Shown here one piece after another: positions 7,218 to 21,071 of a DNA stretch of 38,062 nt. The position numbers were made by a program, and so were the translations under genes. Numbering within the stretch: position 1 is the stretch's first letter; each line of letters starts with the position of its first letter. A model generated the notes under the pieces. The model was not told the DNA's origin and ran no database searches. It worked only from the letters and a program-made list of their open reading frames with translations. Source of the stretch: Desulfoscipio geothermicus (GTDB lineage Bacteria; Bacillota; Desulfotomaculia; Desulfotomaculales; Desulfallaceae); NCBI GenBank assembly GCA_016841645.1, contig JAENYS010000009.1, forward strand, positions 64,237-102,298, read 5' to 3'.

Positions 7218-9716
7218 TTAGGTCATTTTAGGAACCGGTTCAACAATTTTATTGATCTTGTCTATATAAAAATCAGCCAACGATTCTGCTATTTCCATCG
7301 TGCTTCCCTCGCTAAACACACGGCAGACCGGTTCTTCCGGGTCCGGTAACACGAGAGCCCACCCGTCGGGATGATAAACCTTCACCCCATCCAACAGTTC
7401 CAGGTTCTCCTGAGGCATTTCTTCAATCAGACTACGGATGACCGTCCCTTTGGTTGCCCAGGGCACGGCGGTAGTTTTGTTTTCCATGAAAAACGCTGGT
7501 ATCTCGTCAACCAGACTGGCCAGATCAGTCTTCTGAACGGCTAAATTTTCTACTATTTTTATAATCGTAGCCAGCACGTCAAAATGCAACAATGCTTGAG
7601 ATATTTGTGAAACCTGTTCTTGGCCGGCCAGGCTGTCCTGATAGACTAATTTTTCATAAAAATCCTGTACAGCGGTTTTTGTGCGAATCACCCGGGCACC
7701 GAATTTCTTCGCAAGCAGGTCCACAGCCCGGGGGGCGGTTACCGGCACCACTACGGCATCTCCCTGGATACGCAATACCAACAGGGCTGTTAAAGTTACC
7801 AGCAAGTTATCCTGAATAGTGCGCCCCCTGTTGTCAATGAGCGTCAGGTGATCGGCCCCGGAATCCATAATCAGTCCCATAGACAAACCCCGCCCGGTAA
7901 CCGCAGCCGACACTTGGCCTGTCATTTCCTTGTACTGAGACCAGTTTAACGGCATTCTAACCGGCCCACCCAGGGTAAGCCGCTCAAGATTAATGTTCAG
8001 CTCCCGGCACAACGGCTTTAAAAATTCACCTGAGCAATCTGGGTCATAAATAGCAGCAATACTAAGCTCCATTTCTTTAATAGCCTTTATATCCACATCC
8101 TGCAGAAGAAATTGCAGGTAAGCTTCCGCTATTTCGGGAACCGGCTGTGATTCTGTAATATGGACAAATCCCGCCCTTTTAAAATCTTCCCTAGCCAGTA
8201 GGTTTTCCACCTTCCGCTCTACGCTTCTGGCTATATTACCGCCCTGGGGATCGGTAAATATTATATTGACGGATTCGGGTTGCCTGTGGGATACCCTTAC
8301 ATGCATTCCCCCGTTACATTGCAACCGGCGCACTCCAAAACGATGCATCGGGGTGATACTTTCGGGTAGTTGATATACCTGTGCTCCTGCGGACCGCAAG
8401 CCACAATTTAAGGCATCCCTAACCAGCTTTGAAGGCAGGTAAATATCACTACTTAAGCAAATGCGCGGCCTGACTCCGAGAGCATCCGCAAAAGCCGCCG
8501 CAACACGTGACGCAAATTCCGGGGTCATTTCTACATTGGCAATACCAGATATCCCTTCCAAGCCAAAAATACGCTTGGGGGCACAACTGCCCCAAACCAT
8601 ACTTTCCCGCACCACCGAGCCTGTTTCCACTGTCTTGTGGGGCCATAGCTTAACTTCTGGATTAACAATACATCTTTCTTTAATAACTGTATTACTGCCG
8701 ATAACCGCCCCTTCATAGATACTGCTTCCGGATTGCACCTGCACCCTGCTTCCCAGCACCGCACCACGTAAGTTAACCCCGGGAGCAACGAATACATTAT
8801 CCCAAAGCACACTTCGTTTAATAGAGGCGTCGTCTTGGATCATGCATCCCGGACCTATCACTGTATACCGATCTATTTGAACTCCCCTGCCTATGGTCGC
8901 ACCGTCACCGAGCAGTACCGGTCCATTTATTACGGCGGTGTCATCTATGTGTACATCTCTGCCCGCAAACACACCGGGCATGATCTCCTTTTCAGGCAGA
9001 GCCAGGCCGATAGAGCCGGCAAGAAAATCGTAATGAGACTGTAAGTACTGGCTTAAATCACCTATATCACACCAATAACCGTCCAGCACCACCCCAAACA
9101 ATGGCTTGCCTTCACTTAACAGCAGGGGATATAAATCTTTACTAAAGTCAAAATTCTGTCCGGCCGGTACATAATTCAACACTTCGGGTTCAAGGATGTA
9201 AATACCCGTATTAACGGTATCACTAAACACTTCACCCCAACTAGGCTTTTCTAAAAATTGTTTAATATGCCCTCCGCTACTTGTGATGACCACCCCATAT
9301 TCCAGCGGGCAGGGCACTTTGGTCAATACCAGCGTCGCCATAGCACCTTTTCTTTTATGAAAAATCATCGCCTCGGTAAGATTAAAATCAGTTAACGCAT
9401 CGCCGCTAATAACTATAAAGGTTTCATCCAAAAATTGTTCAGCATTTTTTACACTCCCGGCTGTGCCTAGGGGAGTTTTTTCAATGAAATACTTTAAATT
9501 TATATTATAATCGCTGCCATTACCAAAATAGCTGCTGATAGTCTCAGGCATGTATTGCAAAGTAACCCCAATATCTGTAAAGCCATGTTTGCGCAACAGT
9601 TCGATGATGCTGGTCATAATGGGACGATTCATCACCGGAACCATTGGTTTAGGAATTCCGCAGGTGAGCGGTCGTAAACGCGACCCTTCCCCACCTGCCA
9701 TAATAATGGCTTTCAA
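7218..9716 (-). CDS. NDP-sugar nucleotidyltransferase / phosphohexomutase-like fusion
   Basis: 832 residues in three parts. Residues 1 to about 230 are a nucleotidyltransferase ([18 protein letters not shown] with the GGxGxRL loop, then [10 protein letters not shown]), which activates a hexose-1-phosphate. Residues about 250-390 are left-handed beta-helix hexapeptide repeats. The rest resembles phosphoglucomutase/phosphomannomutase. In that last part the phosphoserine position is kept (Ser476 in VSHRQP) but the metal loop DGDADR reads DSGADH (618-623), so mutase activity is doubtful. The TTG start at 9714-9716 follows GGGAGGG; longer starts run into a repeat. GT4 lies upstream on the same strand. 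Mannose- or glucose-1-phosphate is the probable substrate; I infer supply of sugar nucleotide for glucan or envelope polymers. Confidence 0.85.
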   Translation of the reverse strand: MKAIIMAGGEGSRLRPLTCGIPKPMVPVMNRPIMTSIIELLRKHGFTDIGVTLQYMPETISSYFGNGSDYNINLKYFIEKTPLGTAGSVKNAEQFLDETFIVISGDALTDFNLTEAMIFHKRKGAMATLVLTKVPCPLEYGVVITSSGGHIKQFLEKPSWGEVFSDTVNTGIYILEPEVLNYVPAGQNFDFSKDLYPLLLSEGKPLFGVVLDGYWCDIGDLSQYLQSHYDFLAGSIGLALPEKEIMPGVFAGRDVHIDDTAVINGPVLLGDGATIGRGVQIDRYTVIGPGCMIQDDASIKRSVLWDNVFVAPGVNLRGAVLGSRVQVQSGSSIYEGAVIGSNTVIKERCIVNPEVKLWPHKTVETGSVVRESMVWGSCAPKRIFGLEGISGIANVEMTPEFASRVAAAFADALGVRPRICLSSDIYLPSKLVRDALNCGLRSAGAQVYQLPESITPMHRFGVRRLQCNGGMHVRVSHRQPESVNIIFTDPQGGNIARSVERKVENLLAREDFKRAGFVHITESQPVPEIAEAYLQFLLQDVDIKAIKEMELSIAAIYDPDCSGEFLKPLCRELNINLERLTLGGPVRMPLNWSQYKEMTGQVSAAVTGRGLSMGLIMDSGADHLTLIDNRGRTIQDNLLVTLTALLVLRIQGDAVVVPVTAPRAVDLLAKKFGARVIRTKTAVQDFYEKLVYQDSLAGQEQVSQISQALLHFDVLATIIKIVENLAVQKTDLASLVDEIPAFFMENKTTAVPWATKGTVIRSLIEEMPQENLELLDGVKVYHPDGWALVLPDPEEPVCRVFSEGSTMEIAESLADFYIDKINKIVEPVPKMT

Positions 9717-9750
9717 TGTACATCCCTCCCAAAAATAAACTTCTAAAGTG

Positions 9751-9834
9751 GGGGTCAGACCTTGACATTTGACATTGTCAAGTGACCCCATGAATACATG
9801 AATGTCTGGATGTCAAATGTCAAGGTCTGACCCC
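9751..9834. repeat. Perfect 25-bp inverted repeat (REP/MITE-like)
   Basis: Arms at 9751-9775 and 9810-9834 are exact reverse complements, beginning GGGGTCAGACC and ending GGTCTGACCCC. A shortened internal copy (TGTCAAGTGACCCC) sits at 9776-9789. I recall GGGGTCAGACCTTGACA-type motifs as dispersed repeats in this bacterial group, associated with REP-type tyrosine transposases; this is memory, not a search. It fills the gap between the GT4 and nucleotidyltransferase genes and could also act as a transcriptional hairpin. Confidence 0.75.
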
Positions 9835-9848
9835 AGGTGTTGACGTCA

Positions 9849-11087
9849 CTAATTCCTGCCCAGCACCTTTGAAAAGCGGCCAAACAGTCCCCCCTGACGT
9901 ACATGCCAGTTGCTGCTGCGGTGTTCATCCCACACCTTTTTATAAATTTCCAGGGTTTGAGCCGCTATATCCTCCCAGTTGAACTTTTGTAAAACCATCT
10001 GGTATGCGTTTTGTTTTAGCTGCTGCGCCTGTTGGGGGTTTAGCAGCACATTTAATATCATATCGGCTAGAGAACGGGGATTGCCCAGGTATGCTTTTAA
10101 GCCGTCCACATTATGCCTAACTATTTCGCTTAAACCACCAGTGTCTGAAACCACGACCGGTGTGCGGGCAGCCATCGCTTCTAGAGCCACAATGCCAAAA
10201 GGTTCATATAAACTCGGGAATACCGCTACATCCGACCAGCTATAGAGCGAATTACGGGTATAAGCATCTATGTATCCTGTAAAATAAACATGTTGGGATA
10301 TGCCCATGCGGGCGGCCTGTTCCTGTAGCTCCTGCATATAGGGGCCTTTACCGCCTATAATAAATTTGGTATTCGGCACCCGAGCCAGTATCATCGGCAC
10401 TGCATCAAGCAATACTTGCACACCTTTCTCACGCACCAGTCGCCCTACGTAAAAAACAATCTTCTCATTTGGCGAGGCATAATCATTTCGGGTACGTTTA
10501 TCATTCTTTTGCATGAAATTTCCCGGGTCTACACCGTTGGGTATAATCCTTAATTTATCGTCGGGAATTTGAAATACATATTTCATTTCCTGTTCCATAT
10601 AGTGACTGCAGCAAATCACCTGCCAGGCCTCATAACAAAGCCACCATTCCACATCACTGATATGACGCTGGGTATCATTATGTAAACCATAGTTTCTGCC
10701 ATATTCTGTAGCATGGATGGTTGTCACAAGCGGTATGTGATAGGCATGCTTGATCGCCCTGGCTGCATAGGCCACCAGCCAATCATGACCGTGCACTATA
10801 TTAAAGCCCGCATTTTCACCCAATACCGGGATGGCTTTTTCCAGCATGGCCACGTTAAGCTGAGCTACCCAGGTGGTGAAATCTGGCGATGAAACATTGT
10901 AAGGTATGATACGATATACCTGAACACCGTTTACCCTTTCTATTTCAGGCAACCCCGGTTCACCCAAAGTAAACAGATGTATCTCAACCCCCATATCAGA
11001 AAGGGCATTAGTCAGATCGTAAACATGCTGTGCCAATCCACCCACACTTTTGGGGGGATATTCCCAAGAAAACATCGCTACGCGCAT
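9849..11087 (-). CDS. GT4 family glycosyltransferase (glycogen synthase type)
   Basis: 412 residues, a GT-B fold retaining glycosyltransferase. The N-terminal MFSWEYPPKSVGGLAQHVYDL glycine-rich acceptor loop, HGHDWL, IIPNGVD, the VGRLVREKG donor-domain start, and the E-x7-E element in YEPFGIVALE are all visible. It would add glucose from a nucleotide sugar to a growing polymer in the cytoplasm. The size and the motifs fit clostridial GT4 glycogen synthases, and the neighbours (nucleotidyltransferase downstream, starch-binding protein upstream, GH57 branching enzyme 5 kb away) support this. ATG 11085-11087 follows GGAGG at 7 nt. A lipopolysaccharide-type or sucrose-related role is a weaker alternative. 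Confidence 0.85.
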   Translation of the reverse strand: MRVAMFSWEYPPKSVGGLAQHVYDLTNALSDMGVEIHLFTLGEPGLPEIERVNGVQVYRIIPYNVSSPDFTTWVAQLNVAMLEKAIPVLGENAGFNIVHGHDWLVAYAARAIKHAYHIPLVTTIHATEYGRNYGLHNDTQRHISDVEWWLCYEAWQVICCSHYMEQEMKYVFQIPDDKLRIIPNGVDPGNFMQKNDKRTRNDYASPNEKIVFYVGRLVREKGVQVLLDAVPMILARVPNTKFIIGGKGPYMQELQEQAARMGISQHVYFTGYIDAYTRNSLYSWSDVAVFPSLYEPFGIVALEAMAARTPVVVSDTGGLSEIVRHNVDGLKAYLGNPRSLADMILNVLLNPQQAQQLKQNAYQMVLQKFNWEDIAAQTLEIYKKVWDEHRSSNWHVRQGGLFGRFSKVLGRN

Positions 11088-11147
11088 TAACCATCCTCCT
11101 TGTTTGGGTTTGCTTTTCATTAAATACAACATTTCTATAGTATGTAA

Positions 11148-11176
11148 ATATAAGTTAAATTATTATTACTTTGCAA
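11148..11176 (-). promoter_or_regulatory. Probable promoter of the GT4 gene
   Basis: On the minus strand TTGCAA (11171-11176) and TTATAT (11148-11153) are separated by 17 bp. This is upstream of the GT4 start and downstream of the terminator that ends the starch-binding gene. Confidence 0.4.
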
Positions 11177-11206
11177 TATGTTTTTAAATAAAAAACATCC
11201 CCAGAT

Positions 11207-11241
11207 AAAAACACCTGCCGTTACGCCTACAGGTGCTTTTT
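11207..11241 (-). terminator. Terminator after the starch-binding gene
   Basis: CACCTG and CAGGTG arms flanked by A and T runs (11207-11217 and 11230-11241). On the minus strand the hairpin ends in TTTTTATC, about 50 bp past the stop codon. Confidence 0.8.
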
Positions 11242-11289
11242 AGGCAAAATGCTGTGTGATGCCGGGGTTGCATTCTTAAGTTATTTATA

Positions 11290-11661
11290 TTAATGTCTTT
11301 TGCCGTTATGGATTTCAAAACTCCAATTAAACCCGTTATTATTATCCCAGTTGCCGTAACCATCATGAAAACAAAAGTTAAATCTGGTATCGTCAGGCAT
11401 TTCTAAAGTTTTTACCCATCCCCAACCCGTTTTCGACATGCGATGGGCTTGTATATTGTGCCAATCCCGAGCATCGCCATACCCCACATGTAAATACATC
11501 TGTGTAGCACCGCTGTCGGCAAGTAATCCGTCATACAACACAGTAATTTCCTCGCCGCTGGTAATCGGGGTGGGATCCACCACTATTCCTCCCGGGTAAC
11601 TTGCTTCATGCATAGCCTTTAGCTTATATTCTCCAGAACCGAAGTTGGTAGGATTAGCCAT
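11290..11661 (-). CDS. Single-domain starch-binding protein (CBM25/53-like)
   Basis: 123 residues making up one carbohydrate-binding module and nothing else. Hallmarks are EEITVLYDGLLADSGATQMYLHVGYGD and the tail FNFCFHDGYGNWDNNNGFNW, which fits CBM25/CBM53 alpha-glucan binding domains; the aromatic residues are the expected sugar contacts. There is no signal peptide, so it would act in the cytoplasm, presumably on stored glycogen. ATG 11659-11661 follows GGAGG by 9 nt. It is bounded by terminators on both sides, so it is a single-gene unit within the glucan cluster. It has no catalytic partner fused to it. Confidence 0.82.
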   Translation of the reverse strand: MANPTNFGSGEYKLKAMHEASYPGGIVVDPTPITSGEEITVLYDGLLADSGATQMYLHVGYGDARDWHNIQAHRMSKTGWGWVKTLEMPDDTRFNFCFHDGYGNWDNNNGFNWSFEIHNGKRH

Positions 11662-11787
11662 GACTTTCGCCCTCCATTTACTATATTTGAGTTTCAATGC
11701 TGCTGAATGTATTATCCTTCATGGCACCCTTTTTTATGCACTTAAACAACTTGCTTTAGGCACACTATCTCCTGATAGCTAGCTAAT

Positions 11788-11836
11788 AAAAAAGCGTTCA
11801 GCAGCCCAAAAATTTGGGTACTACTGAACGCTTTTT
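11788..11836. terminator. Bidirectional terminator after homocitrate synthase
   Basis: AAAAAGCGTTCAG pairs with CTGAACGCTTTTT, extended inward by AG/CT and CCC/GGG pairs with one mismatch. On the minus strand it ends in TTTTTTATTAG and closes the homocitrate synthase transcript. Confidence 0.9.
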
Positions 11837-11880
11837 AGTCATACTGGGTTTATATTTACTGGCTATTCATATAGCATAAG

Positions 11881-13062
11881 CTAATCTAAATTAGGTATTC
11901 CATAAAAATCTTCGTAAATGTACATTATTTCTTTGTCAAACAAGGGACGTTTCAAGGAAACAGTATAAGAACTAATTTTAGGCAATAATTCATCAGCCTG
12001 ATGATCAGTTAAATGAATACCGTATTCCGCGAATTTAGCTTTAATTGCTGCTTTTCCAGAGTGTTTTCCAACAACAATTTGACGCTCAAGCCCTACTTCC
12101 TCAGGTTGGAAGGGTTCATAGGTTTTCGGGTTCTTTAACGCGCCGTCAGCATGGATACCTGATTCATGGGTAAACATATTAGAACCAACTATAGCTTTCC
12201 AAGCCGGTAATTCACGGCCTGAAGCGCGAGATACATATTCAGCCACTTCCCGGAATATCTCGGTTTTAAAGTTCAGATCAATATCATATAAGTGTTTCAA
12301 AGACATCACTACTTCTTCCAGAGCCGCATTCCCTGCTCGCTCACCCAGGCCAATAACGGTGACGCCAATCCACCTGGCCCCGGCCATTACACCAGCCAGC
12401 GCATTGGCTGTAGCCATGCCGAAATCGTTATGTGTATGCATTTCCATGTCAATATTTACAGCATCCCGTATCGTTTTGATGTTATTATAAATCATAAAAG
12501 GTTCCATTACACCCACGGTATCGCAATAACGCAGCCGGTCGGCGCCGGCTTCCTTAGCGGCTTTGGCATACTCGATCAAAAAGTTGATATCACTGCGAGA
12601 GGCATCTTCGGCATTGACGGAGATATACATGCCTTCTTTCTTGGCAAATTCAACAGCAGCAACCATTTGTTCTAATACCTGTCCCCGGGTGGTTCTAAGC
12701 TTGTGCTCAATGTGAATATCGGAAGTGGATATGGAAATCGCCACCGCGTCTACACCGCAGGCAAGTGATGCTTCAATATCCCTGATTACCGGGCGATTCC
12801 AACCCATAATACTTGCTTTAAGACCGGCCCGGCATATTTTTTTGATAGCGTCCTTTTCATCACCACCCATGGTGGGAATACCCGCTTCGATTTGGTGCAC
12901 TCCCATCTCATCCAAAAACTTAGCAATTCTTACCTTTTCACGGTTGGCAAACACTATGCCGGCGGTTTGTTCGCCGTCCCTTAAAGTGGTGTCAATAATT
13001 CTAATTTCATCAGCCGGTGGAGATAGCCTCTGAATTTTAAGAATTTTATTGTCTTCAGTCAT
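11881..13062 (-). CDS. nifV: Homocitrate synthase
   Basis: 393 residues of the DRE-TIM metallolyase family. IDTTLRDGEQTAG at the N-terminus binds the metal, MHTHNDFGMATANALAG contains the HxH metal ligands, and GERAGNAALEEVV and the late HESGIHADG segment are family markers. It condenses 2-oxoglutarate with acetyl-CoA to homocitrate, the organic ligand of nitrogenase cofactor. Overall similarity and length favour NifV over isopropylmalate or citramalate synthase, but no nif genes are in the window, so a lysine- or other-pathway role is possible. It is a stand-alone gene with promoter, palindromic leader and terminator. Confidence 0.82.
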   Translation of the reverse strand: MTEDNKILKIQRLSPPADEIRIIDTTLRDGEQTAGIVFANREKVRIAKFLDEMGVHQIEAGIPTMGGDEKDAIKKICRAGLKASIMGWNRPVIRDIEASLACGVDAVAISISTSDIHIEHKLRTTRGQVLEQMVAAVEFAKKEGMYISVNAEDASRSDINFLIEYAKAAKEAGADRLRYCDTVGVMEPFMIYNNIKTIRDAVNIDMEMHTHNDFGMATANALAGVMAGARWIGVTVIGLGERAGNAALEEVVMSLKHLYDIDLNFKTEIFREVAEYVSRASGRELPAWKAIVGSNMFTHESGIHADGALKNPKTYEPFQPEEVGLERQIVVGKHSGKAAIKAKFAEYGIHLTDHQADELLPKISSYTVSLKRPLFDKEIMYIYEDFYGIPNLD

Positions 13063-13092
13063 TTAATTATCTTCCTTTCTTGCCATGAATCA

Positions 13093-13121
13093 TATACATA
13101 TTTATTACATAAATATGTATA
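13093..13121 (-). promoter_or_regulatory. Palindrome in the homocitrate synthase leader
   Basis: TATACATATTT (13093-13103) and AAATATGTATA (13111-13121) form a perfect 11-bp inverted repeat with a 7-nt spacer, between the promoter and start codon. A dimeric repressor site or a leader hairpin would both fit. Confidence 0.5.
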
Positions 13122-13144
13122 ACCAAAATTAGATTACAAAAGTG

Positions 13145-13173
13145 ATCTTATCATATTCCTTCAATAATGACAA
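13145..13173 (-). promoter_or_regulatory. Promoter of homocitrate synthase gene
   Basis: Minus-strand TTGTCA (13168-13173) and TAAGAT (13145-13150), 17 bp apart, a good sigma-A match. A further palindrome, AATGTTGT/ACAACATT at 13189-13209, lies just upstream and could be an activator or repressor site. Confidence 0.6.
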
Positions 13174-13233
13174 GATTTAGCGATAGATAATGTTGTATAC
13201 AACAACATTGCAAATTATGCATAATATGTATTA

Positions 13234-13254
13234 GAGCAGGGGGTTTCCCTGCTC
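13234..13254 (-). terminator. Hairpin after gatB
   Basis: GAGCAGGG (13234-13241) pairs with CCCTGCTC (13247-13254), directly after the gatB stop. The following minus-strand sequence is only moderately T-rich, so termination may be partial. Confidence 0.55.
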
Positions 13255-13259
13255 ATCCT

Positions 13260-14702
13260 TTATTTATCAAGTTTTATCTTAAGCAACTCATTTACCAGTC
13301 CCGGGTTTGCTTTGCCCTTGGTTAATTTCATCACCTGGCCCACTAAAAAGCCAATGGCCTTTTCTTTGCCGGCACGGTAGTCTTCCACCGATTTGGGGTT
13401 GGCGGCAATAACTTCCACCACCACTTTATCAATCAGTCCCGCATCGCTAATCTGCACCAACTCTTTTTCTTCGATTACTTGACCGGGATCCTTACCGGTG
13501 TTAAACATCTCCTCAAATACAGTCTTGGCAATTTTTCCGCTGATAGTGCCATTATCCAGCAGTTCAAGCATCTTAGCCAGCTGGGCGGGACTGATGCGCA
13601 CGTTCTTGATTTCTTGGCCGCTAATATTCATCATCCTGGCCAAGTCCCCCATCACCCAGTTGCTGACCAATTTAGGATTATTATAAAGTTCAACACACTG
13701 TTCATAATAATCCGCCAGTTCACGAGTGCCGGTCAGTACCGTAGCATCGTACTCGGGCAAACTATAGGCGCTTACAAAACGTTCCCTGCGCTCATCAGGC
13801 AATTCAGGCAGGCCGGCTCTTATTTCTTCAACCCAGTCCCGGGCAATTACCATTGGAGCCAAATCAGGGTCGGGGAAGTAACGATAATCATGGGCTTCCT
13901 CCTTGCTGCGCATGGACAGGGTTTCACCCTGAGCCTCGTCCCAAGTCCTGGTTTCCTGCACCACTTTTTCCCCGTCCTCCAAGACTTCAATCTGGCGCTC
14001 AATTTCATAGGAAACTGCTTTATGCAAAGCTTTAAAAGAATTCATATTCTTAATTTCGGCCTTGGTTCCAAGCTCAGCCTGTCCCACCGGCCTTACGGAT
14101 ATATTGGCATCACAGCGCAGTGACCCTTCTTGCATTTTACAATCACTGACTCCGGTATATTGAATGATCGCCTTTAATTTTTCCAGGTAGGCTACCGCTT
14201 CATCGGCACTTCTCATATCTGGTTCGGAGACAATTTCAATCAGCGGCACTCCGGTGCGGTTGTAATCCACCAGTGAATATGGAGTTGTTGAAATAGTGCC
14301 TTGGTGCACCAGCTTACCTGCGTCTTCTTCCATATGCACCCGGGTAATCCCAATACGCTTATCCGCTCCGTTAACATTTATCTCCAGGCAGCCATGTTCG
14401 GCAATAGGTAAATCATACTGAGATATTTGATAATTTTTCGGCAAATCAGGATAATAATAATTCTTGCGATCGAATTTAGAAAAAGCGGCGATCTGGCAGT
14501 TCAATGCCAGTCCGGCTTTAATGGCATGTTCCACTACTTTTTTATTCACTACAGGCAGCACTCCGGGCAACCCCAGGCACACCGGGCACACGTGATGGTT
14601 GGGATCGGCACCAAACTCGGTGCCGGAGTGGCAAAAAATCTTAGTATTAGTCTTTAATTCAACGTGCACTTCCAGGCCGATAACAGCCTCATATTGAGCC
14701 AA
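13260..14702 (-). CDS. gatB: Asp-tRNA(Asn)/Glu-tRNA(Gln) amidotransferase subunit B
   Basis: 480 residues. Subunit B binds the misacylated tRNA and activates its side chain with ATP so that the GatA-derived ammonia converts Glu-tRNA-Gln to Gln-tRNA-Gln (or Asp to Asn). Markers are [13 protein letters not shown], the Zn/Mg region [47 protein letters not shown] and the C-terminal YqeY-like helical tail. TTG 14700-14702 follows GGAGG by 9 nt; a longer start would overlap gatA. It is the last gene of gatC-gatA-gatB. Confidence 0.95.
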   Translation of the reverse strand: MAQYEAVIGLEVHVELKTNTKIFCHSGTEFGADPNHHVCPVCLGLPGVLPVVNKKVVEHAIKAGLALNCQIAAFSKFDRKNYYYPDLPKNYQISQYDLPIAEHGCLEINVNGADKRIGITRVHMEEDAGKLVHQGTISTTPYSLVDYNRTGVPLIEIVSEPDMRSADEAVAYLEKLKAIIQYTGVSDCKMQEGSLRCDANISVRPVGQAELGTKAEIKNMNSFKALHKAVSYEIERQIEVLEDGEKVVQETRTWDEAQGETLSMRSKEEAHDYRYFPDPDLAPMVIARDWVEEIRAGLPELPDERRERFVSAYSLPEYDATVLTGTRELADYYEQCVELYNNPKLVSNWVMGDLARMMNISGQEIKNVRISPAQLAKMLELLDNGTISGKIAKTVFEEMFNTGKDPGQVIEEKELVQISDAGLIDKVVVEVIAANPKSVEDYRAGKEKAIGFLVGQVMKLTKGKANPGLVNELLKIKLDK

Positions 14703-14722
14703 ATTAGTACACCTCCCTGGAT

Positions 14723-16177
14723 TTACTCGGGTAACTTGCAATGGTAATCGGTATTTTGTTCAAAAGCATGGGCGGCACGCAGTATATCTCCCTCGCCAAA
14801 GGGCCGGCCGATTAATTGCAGTCCAACGGGCAGGTTGTCCACTATACCGGCAGGAATTGAAATGGCAGGGATACCGGCAAGATTAACAGCCAAAGTGCAG
14901 ATATCTACCATGTACATCTGCAACGGGTCGTCCACCTTTTCACCCCGTTTAAAAGAGGTAACCGGGGCGGTAGGCCCCAGTAGGAGATCAAATTGCTCAA
15001 AAGCCCGGTCGAAATCAGTTTTAATGAGCGTACGAACTTTTAAGGCCTTGTTATAATAGGCATCGTAATAGCCCGCAGAAAGGGCATAGGTGCCCAGCAT
15101 GATCCTTCTTTTTACTTCGGCGCCGAATCCTTCGCTGCGAGTTTGCATAAACATATCCACCAGATCTCCGGCATCTTTAGCCCGGTAACCATAGCGCACC
15201 CCGTCATAGCGAGCTAGGTTGGAACTAGCCTCGGCCGGGGCAATTAGATAATAAGCCGGCAGGGCGTATTCAGTGTGCGGCAGGGTGGTTTCCTCCACTA
15301 CTACCCCAAGCCCGGTATAGACATCAATGGCTTTTTTAATTACTTCCTTGACCGCCGGATCGATGCCTTCACCCATATATTCTCTTGGCACCCCTATTTT
15401 TACACCCTTAACATCCCCGGTAAGAAACGCAGTATAATCCGGCACATCGTATGGTACAGATGTGGAGTCAAGGGGATCATGTCCACATATGACGTTCAAC
15501 AGCATAGCACAGTCGGTAACATCTCTGGCAAATGGGCCAATCTGGTCCAGCGAGGAAGCGTAAGCCACCAATCCATAACGAGATACTGCACCATAAGTTG
15601 GCTTCATGCCCACCACACCGCAAAATGATGCCGGCTGGCGGATAGAACCGCCGGTATCGGAACCCAAGGCCAGGATAGTCTCACCTGCCGCCACCGCAGC
15701 CGCCGAACCACCGCTCGAACCCCCAGGCACCCGGTTGGTGTCCCACGGGTTACAGGTGGTAAAAAAGGCTGAGTTTTCACAGGATGAACCCATCGCGAAT
15801 TCATCCAGGTTGGTTTTACCCACCATCACGGTACGGGCTTCGTTTAAACGTTCTATAACAGTTGCATTATAAGGGGGGATGTAATTATATAAAATCTTGG
15901 AAGCGCAGGTGGTGCGTACTCCTTTGGTGCACATATTATCTTTTATAGCTACCGGTATACCGGCCATTAGCGGCAATGCCTCACCGGCCAATCTGGCCTT
16001 GTCCACCAGCCGGGCATAATTTAGTGCCCGTTCCTGGGTCAAAGTTACGTAGGCACGGATTTTTTCCTCTACTTGCTCGATACGATCAAACACCGCCCGG
16101 GTAAGCTCTTCAGCACTAATTTGCTTGCTAACCAGCATATCATGTAACTGGTGTGCGGTTAAGTAATGTAATTGCAA
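14723..16177 (-). CDS. gatA: Asp-tRNA(Asn)/Glu-tRNA(Gln) amidotransferase subunit A
   Basis: 484 residues, amidase-signature family. It hydrolyses glutamine to release ammonia for the GatB reaction. The catalytic Ser-cisSer-Lys triad is visible: the Lys in GIPVAIKDN, the first Ser in [15 protein letters not shown], and the nucleophile in [19 protein letters not shown] 16175-16177 follows GGAGGG; the next upstream ATG has no ribosome site. It lies between gatC and gatB, with a REP-like hairpin in the 86-bp gatC-gatA gap that may lower downstream expression. Confidence 0.95.
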   Translation of the reverse strand: MQLHYLTAHQLHDMLVSKQISAEELTRAVFDRIEQVEEKIRAYVTLTQERALNYARLVDKARLAGEALPLMAGIPVAIKDNMCTKGVRTTCASKILYNYIPPYNATVIERLNEARTVMVGKTNLDEFAMGSSCENSAFFTTCNPWDTNRVPGGSSGGSAAAVAAGETILALGSDTGGSIRQPASFCGVVGMKPTYGAVSRYGLVAYASSLDQIGPFARDVTDCAMLLNVICGHDPLDSTSVPYDVPDYTAFLTGDVKGVKIGVPREYMGEGIDPAVKEVIKKAIDVYTGLGVVVEETTLPHTEYALPAYYLIAPAEASSNLARYDGVRYGYRAKDAGDLVDMFMQTRSEGFGAEVKRRIMLGTYALSAGYYDAYYNKALKVRTLIKTDFDRAFEQFDLLLGPTAPVTSFKRGEKVDDPLQMYMVDICTLAVNLAGIPAISIPAGIVDNLPVGLQLIGRPFGEGDILRAAHAFEQNTDYHCKLPE

Positions 16178-16216
16178 TACATTTCCCTCCAGCCATTGAT
16201 CCAATCTATATATTTT

Positions 16217-16245
16217 GGGGACATTCCTCGCAGAGGTGTGTCCCC
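16217..16245. repeat. REP-like nested palindrome between gatC and gatA
   Basis: GGGGACA (16217-16223) pairs with TGTCCCC (16239-16245), and inside it CCTC pairs with GAGG around GCA. The nested layout resembles dispersed REP elements rather than a terminator, as no T run follows on the minus strand. It sits inside an operon. Confidence 0.6.
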
Positions 16246-16263
16246 TATCCGCTTTCCAAATTG

Positions 16264-16545
16264 CTAGACAATTTTAGGTACTTTGAAAAATTTATCCTGC
16301 CGGTCAGGCGCGTTGGCCAGCACTTGGTCAACAGGCATATGCTCTCCTACCCGATCTTCCCGGAAGACGTTTTTTAATGGCAAAACATGCGCTGTGGGCT
16401 GTATGCCGTCTGTATTCAAGTCCTGCAGTTTGTGAACGTGCTCCAATATATCACTCAGCTGTTTGGAATAAATCTGCTTTTCGTCTTCAGTTAATGTCAA
16501 ACGGGCCAGCAGCGCCACGTGTTCAACATCCTTTATACTAATCAT
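16264..16545 (-). CDS. gatC: Asp-tRNA(Asn)/Glu-tRNA(Gln) amidotransferase subunit C
   Basis: 93 residues, normal length. GatC stabilises the GatA-GatB complex by wrapping between the two subunits. The N-terminus ([21 protein letters not shown]) and the [16 protein letters not shown] segment are typical. ATG 16543-16545 is preceded by AAGGAAGGTG. It is the first gene of the gat operon, with two good promoter candidates upstream, separate from ligA. Confidence 0.93.
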   Translation of the reverse strand: MISIKDVEHVALLARLTLTEDEKQIYSKQLSDILEHVHKLQDLNTDGIQPTAHVLPLKNVFREDRVGEHMPVDQVLANAPDRQDKFFKVPKIV

Positions 16546-16579
16546 GCTACACCTTCCTTATCTCTCAAAAACTGACATT

Positions 16580-16609
16580 ATTATACCAAAGCCATCCTGG
16601 GATAGGCAA
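16580..16609 (-). promoter_or_regulatory. Proximal promoter of gatCAB
   Basis: Minus-strand TTGCCT (16604-16609) and TATAAT (16580-16585) with 18-bp spacing and an extended -10 (TGG before TATAAT). The leader would be about 28 nt. Confidence 0.6.
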
Positions 16610-16723
16610 CCAGGCTAATACTGTTGGCAGTGGTAAGATAATCTATTCTCAAACCGTAAAACGCCTGGCAAACACATACTGTACAACCCAAAGGCGTAGT
16701 TAAAAATGCGATAATTATTTTCA

Positions 16724-16753
16724 AGTATAGTTACATGTTAAAATTATGGTCAA
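16724..16753 (-). promoter_or_regulatory. Distal promoter of gatCAB
   Basis: Minus-strand TTGACC (16748-16753) and TATACT (16724-16729) with 18-bp spacing. It starts just after the ligA stop codon. The 170-nt leader it would produce shows no T-box features. Confidence 0.5.
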
Positions 16754-16767
16754 GAATATCCCTAAGT

Positions 16768-20989
<4,222 letters not shown>

Positions 20990-21071
20990 AAAACCCTCCA
21001 CTTATATTCAAAAATCTGCGGTATATGTGTACAAAAAAACTATATCATATTAACGAACGTATTATTACATT

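Noticed and set aside
13479-14123. Long plus-strand frame opposite gatB
   Set aside because: It is antisense to conserved gatB coding sequence, has no ribosome site, and its product resembles no protein family.
16546-16767. T-box leader ahead of gatC
   Set aside because: No specifier loop arrangement, no TGGN antiterminator sequence and no terminator are visible; ordinary promoters explain the region.
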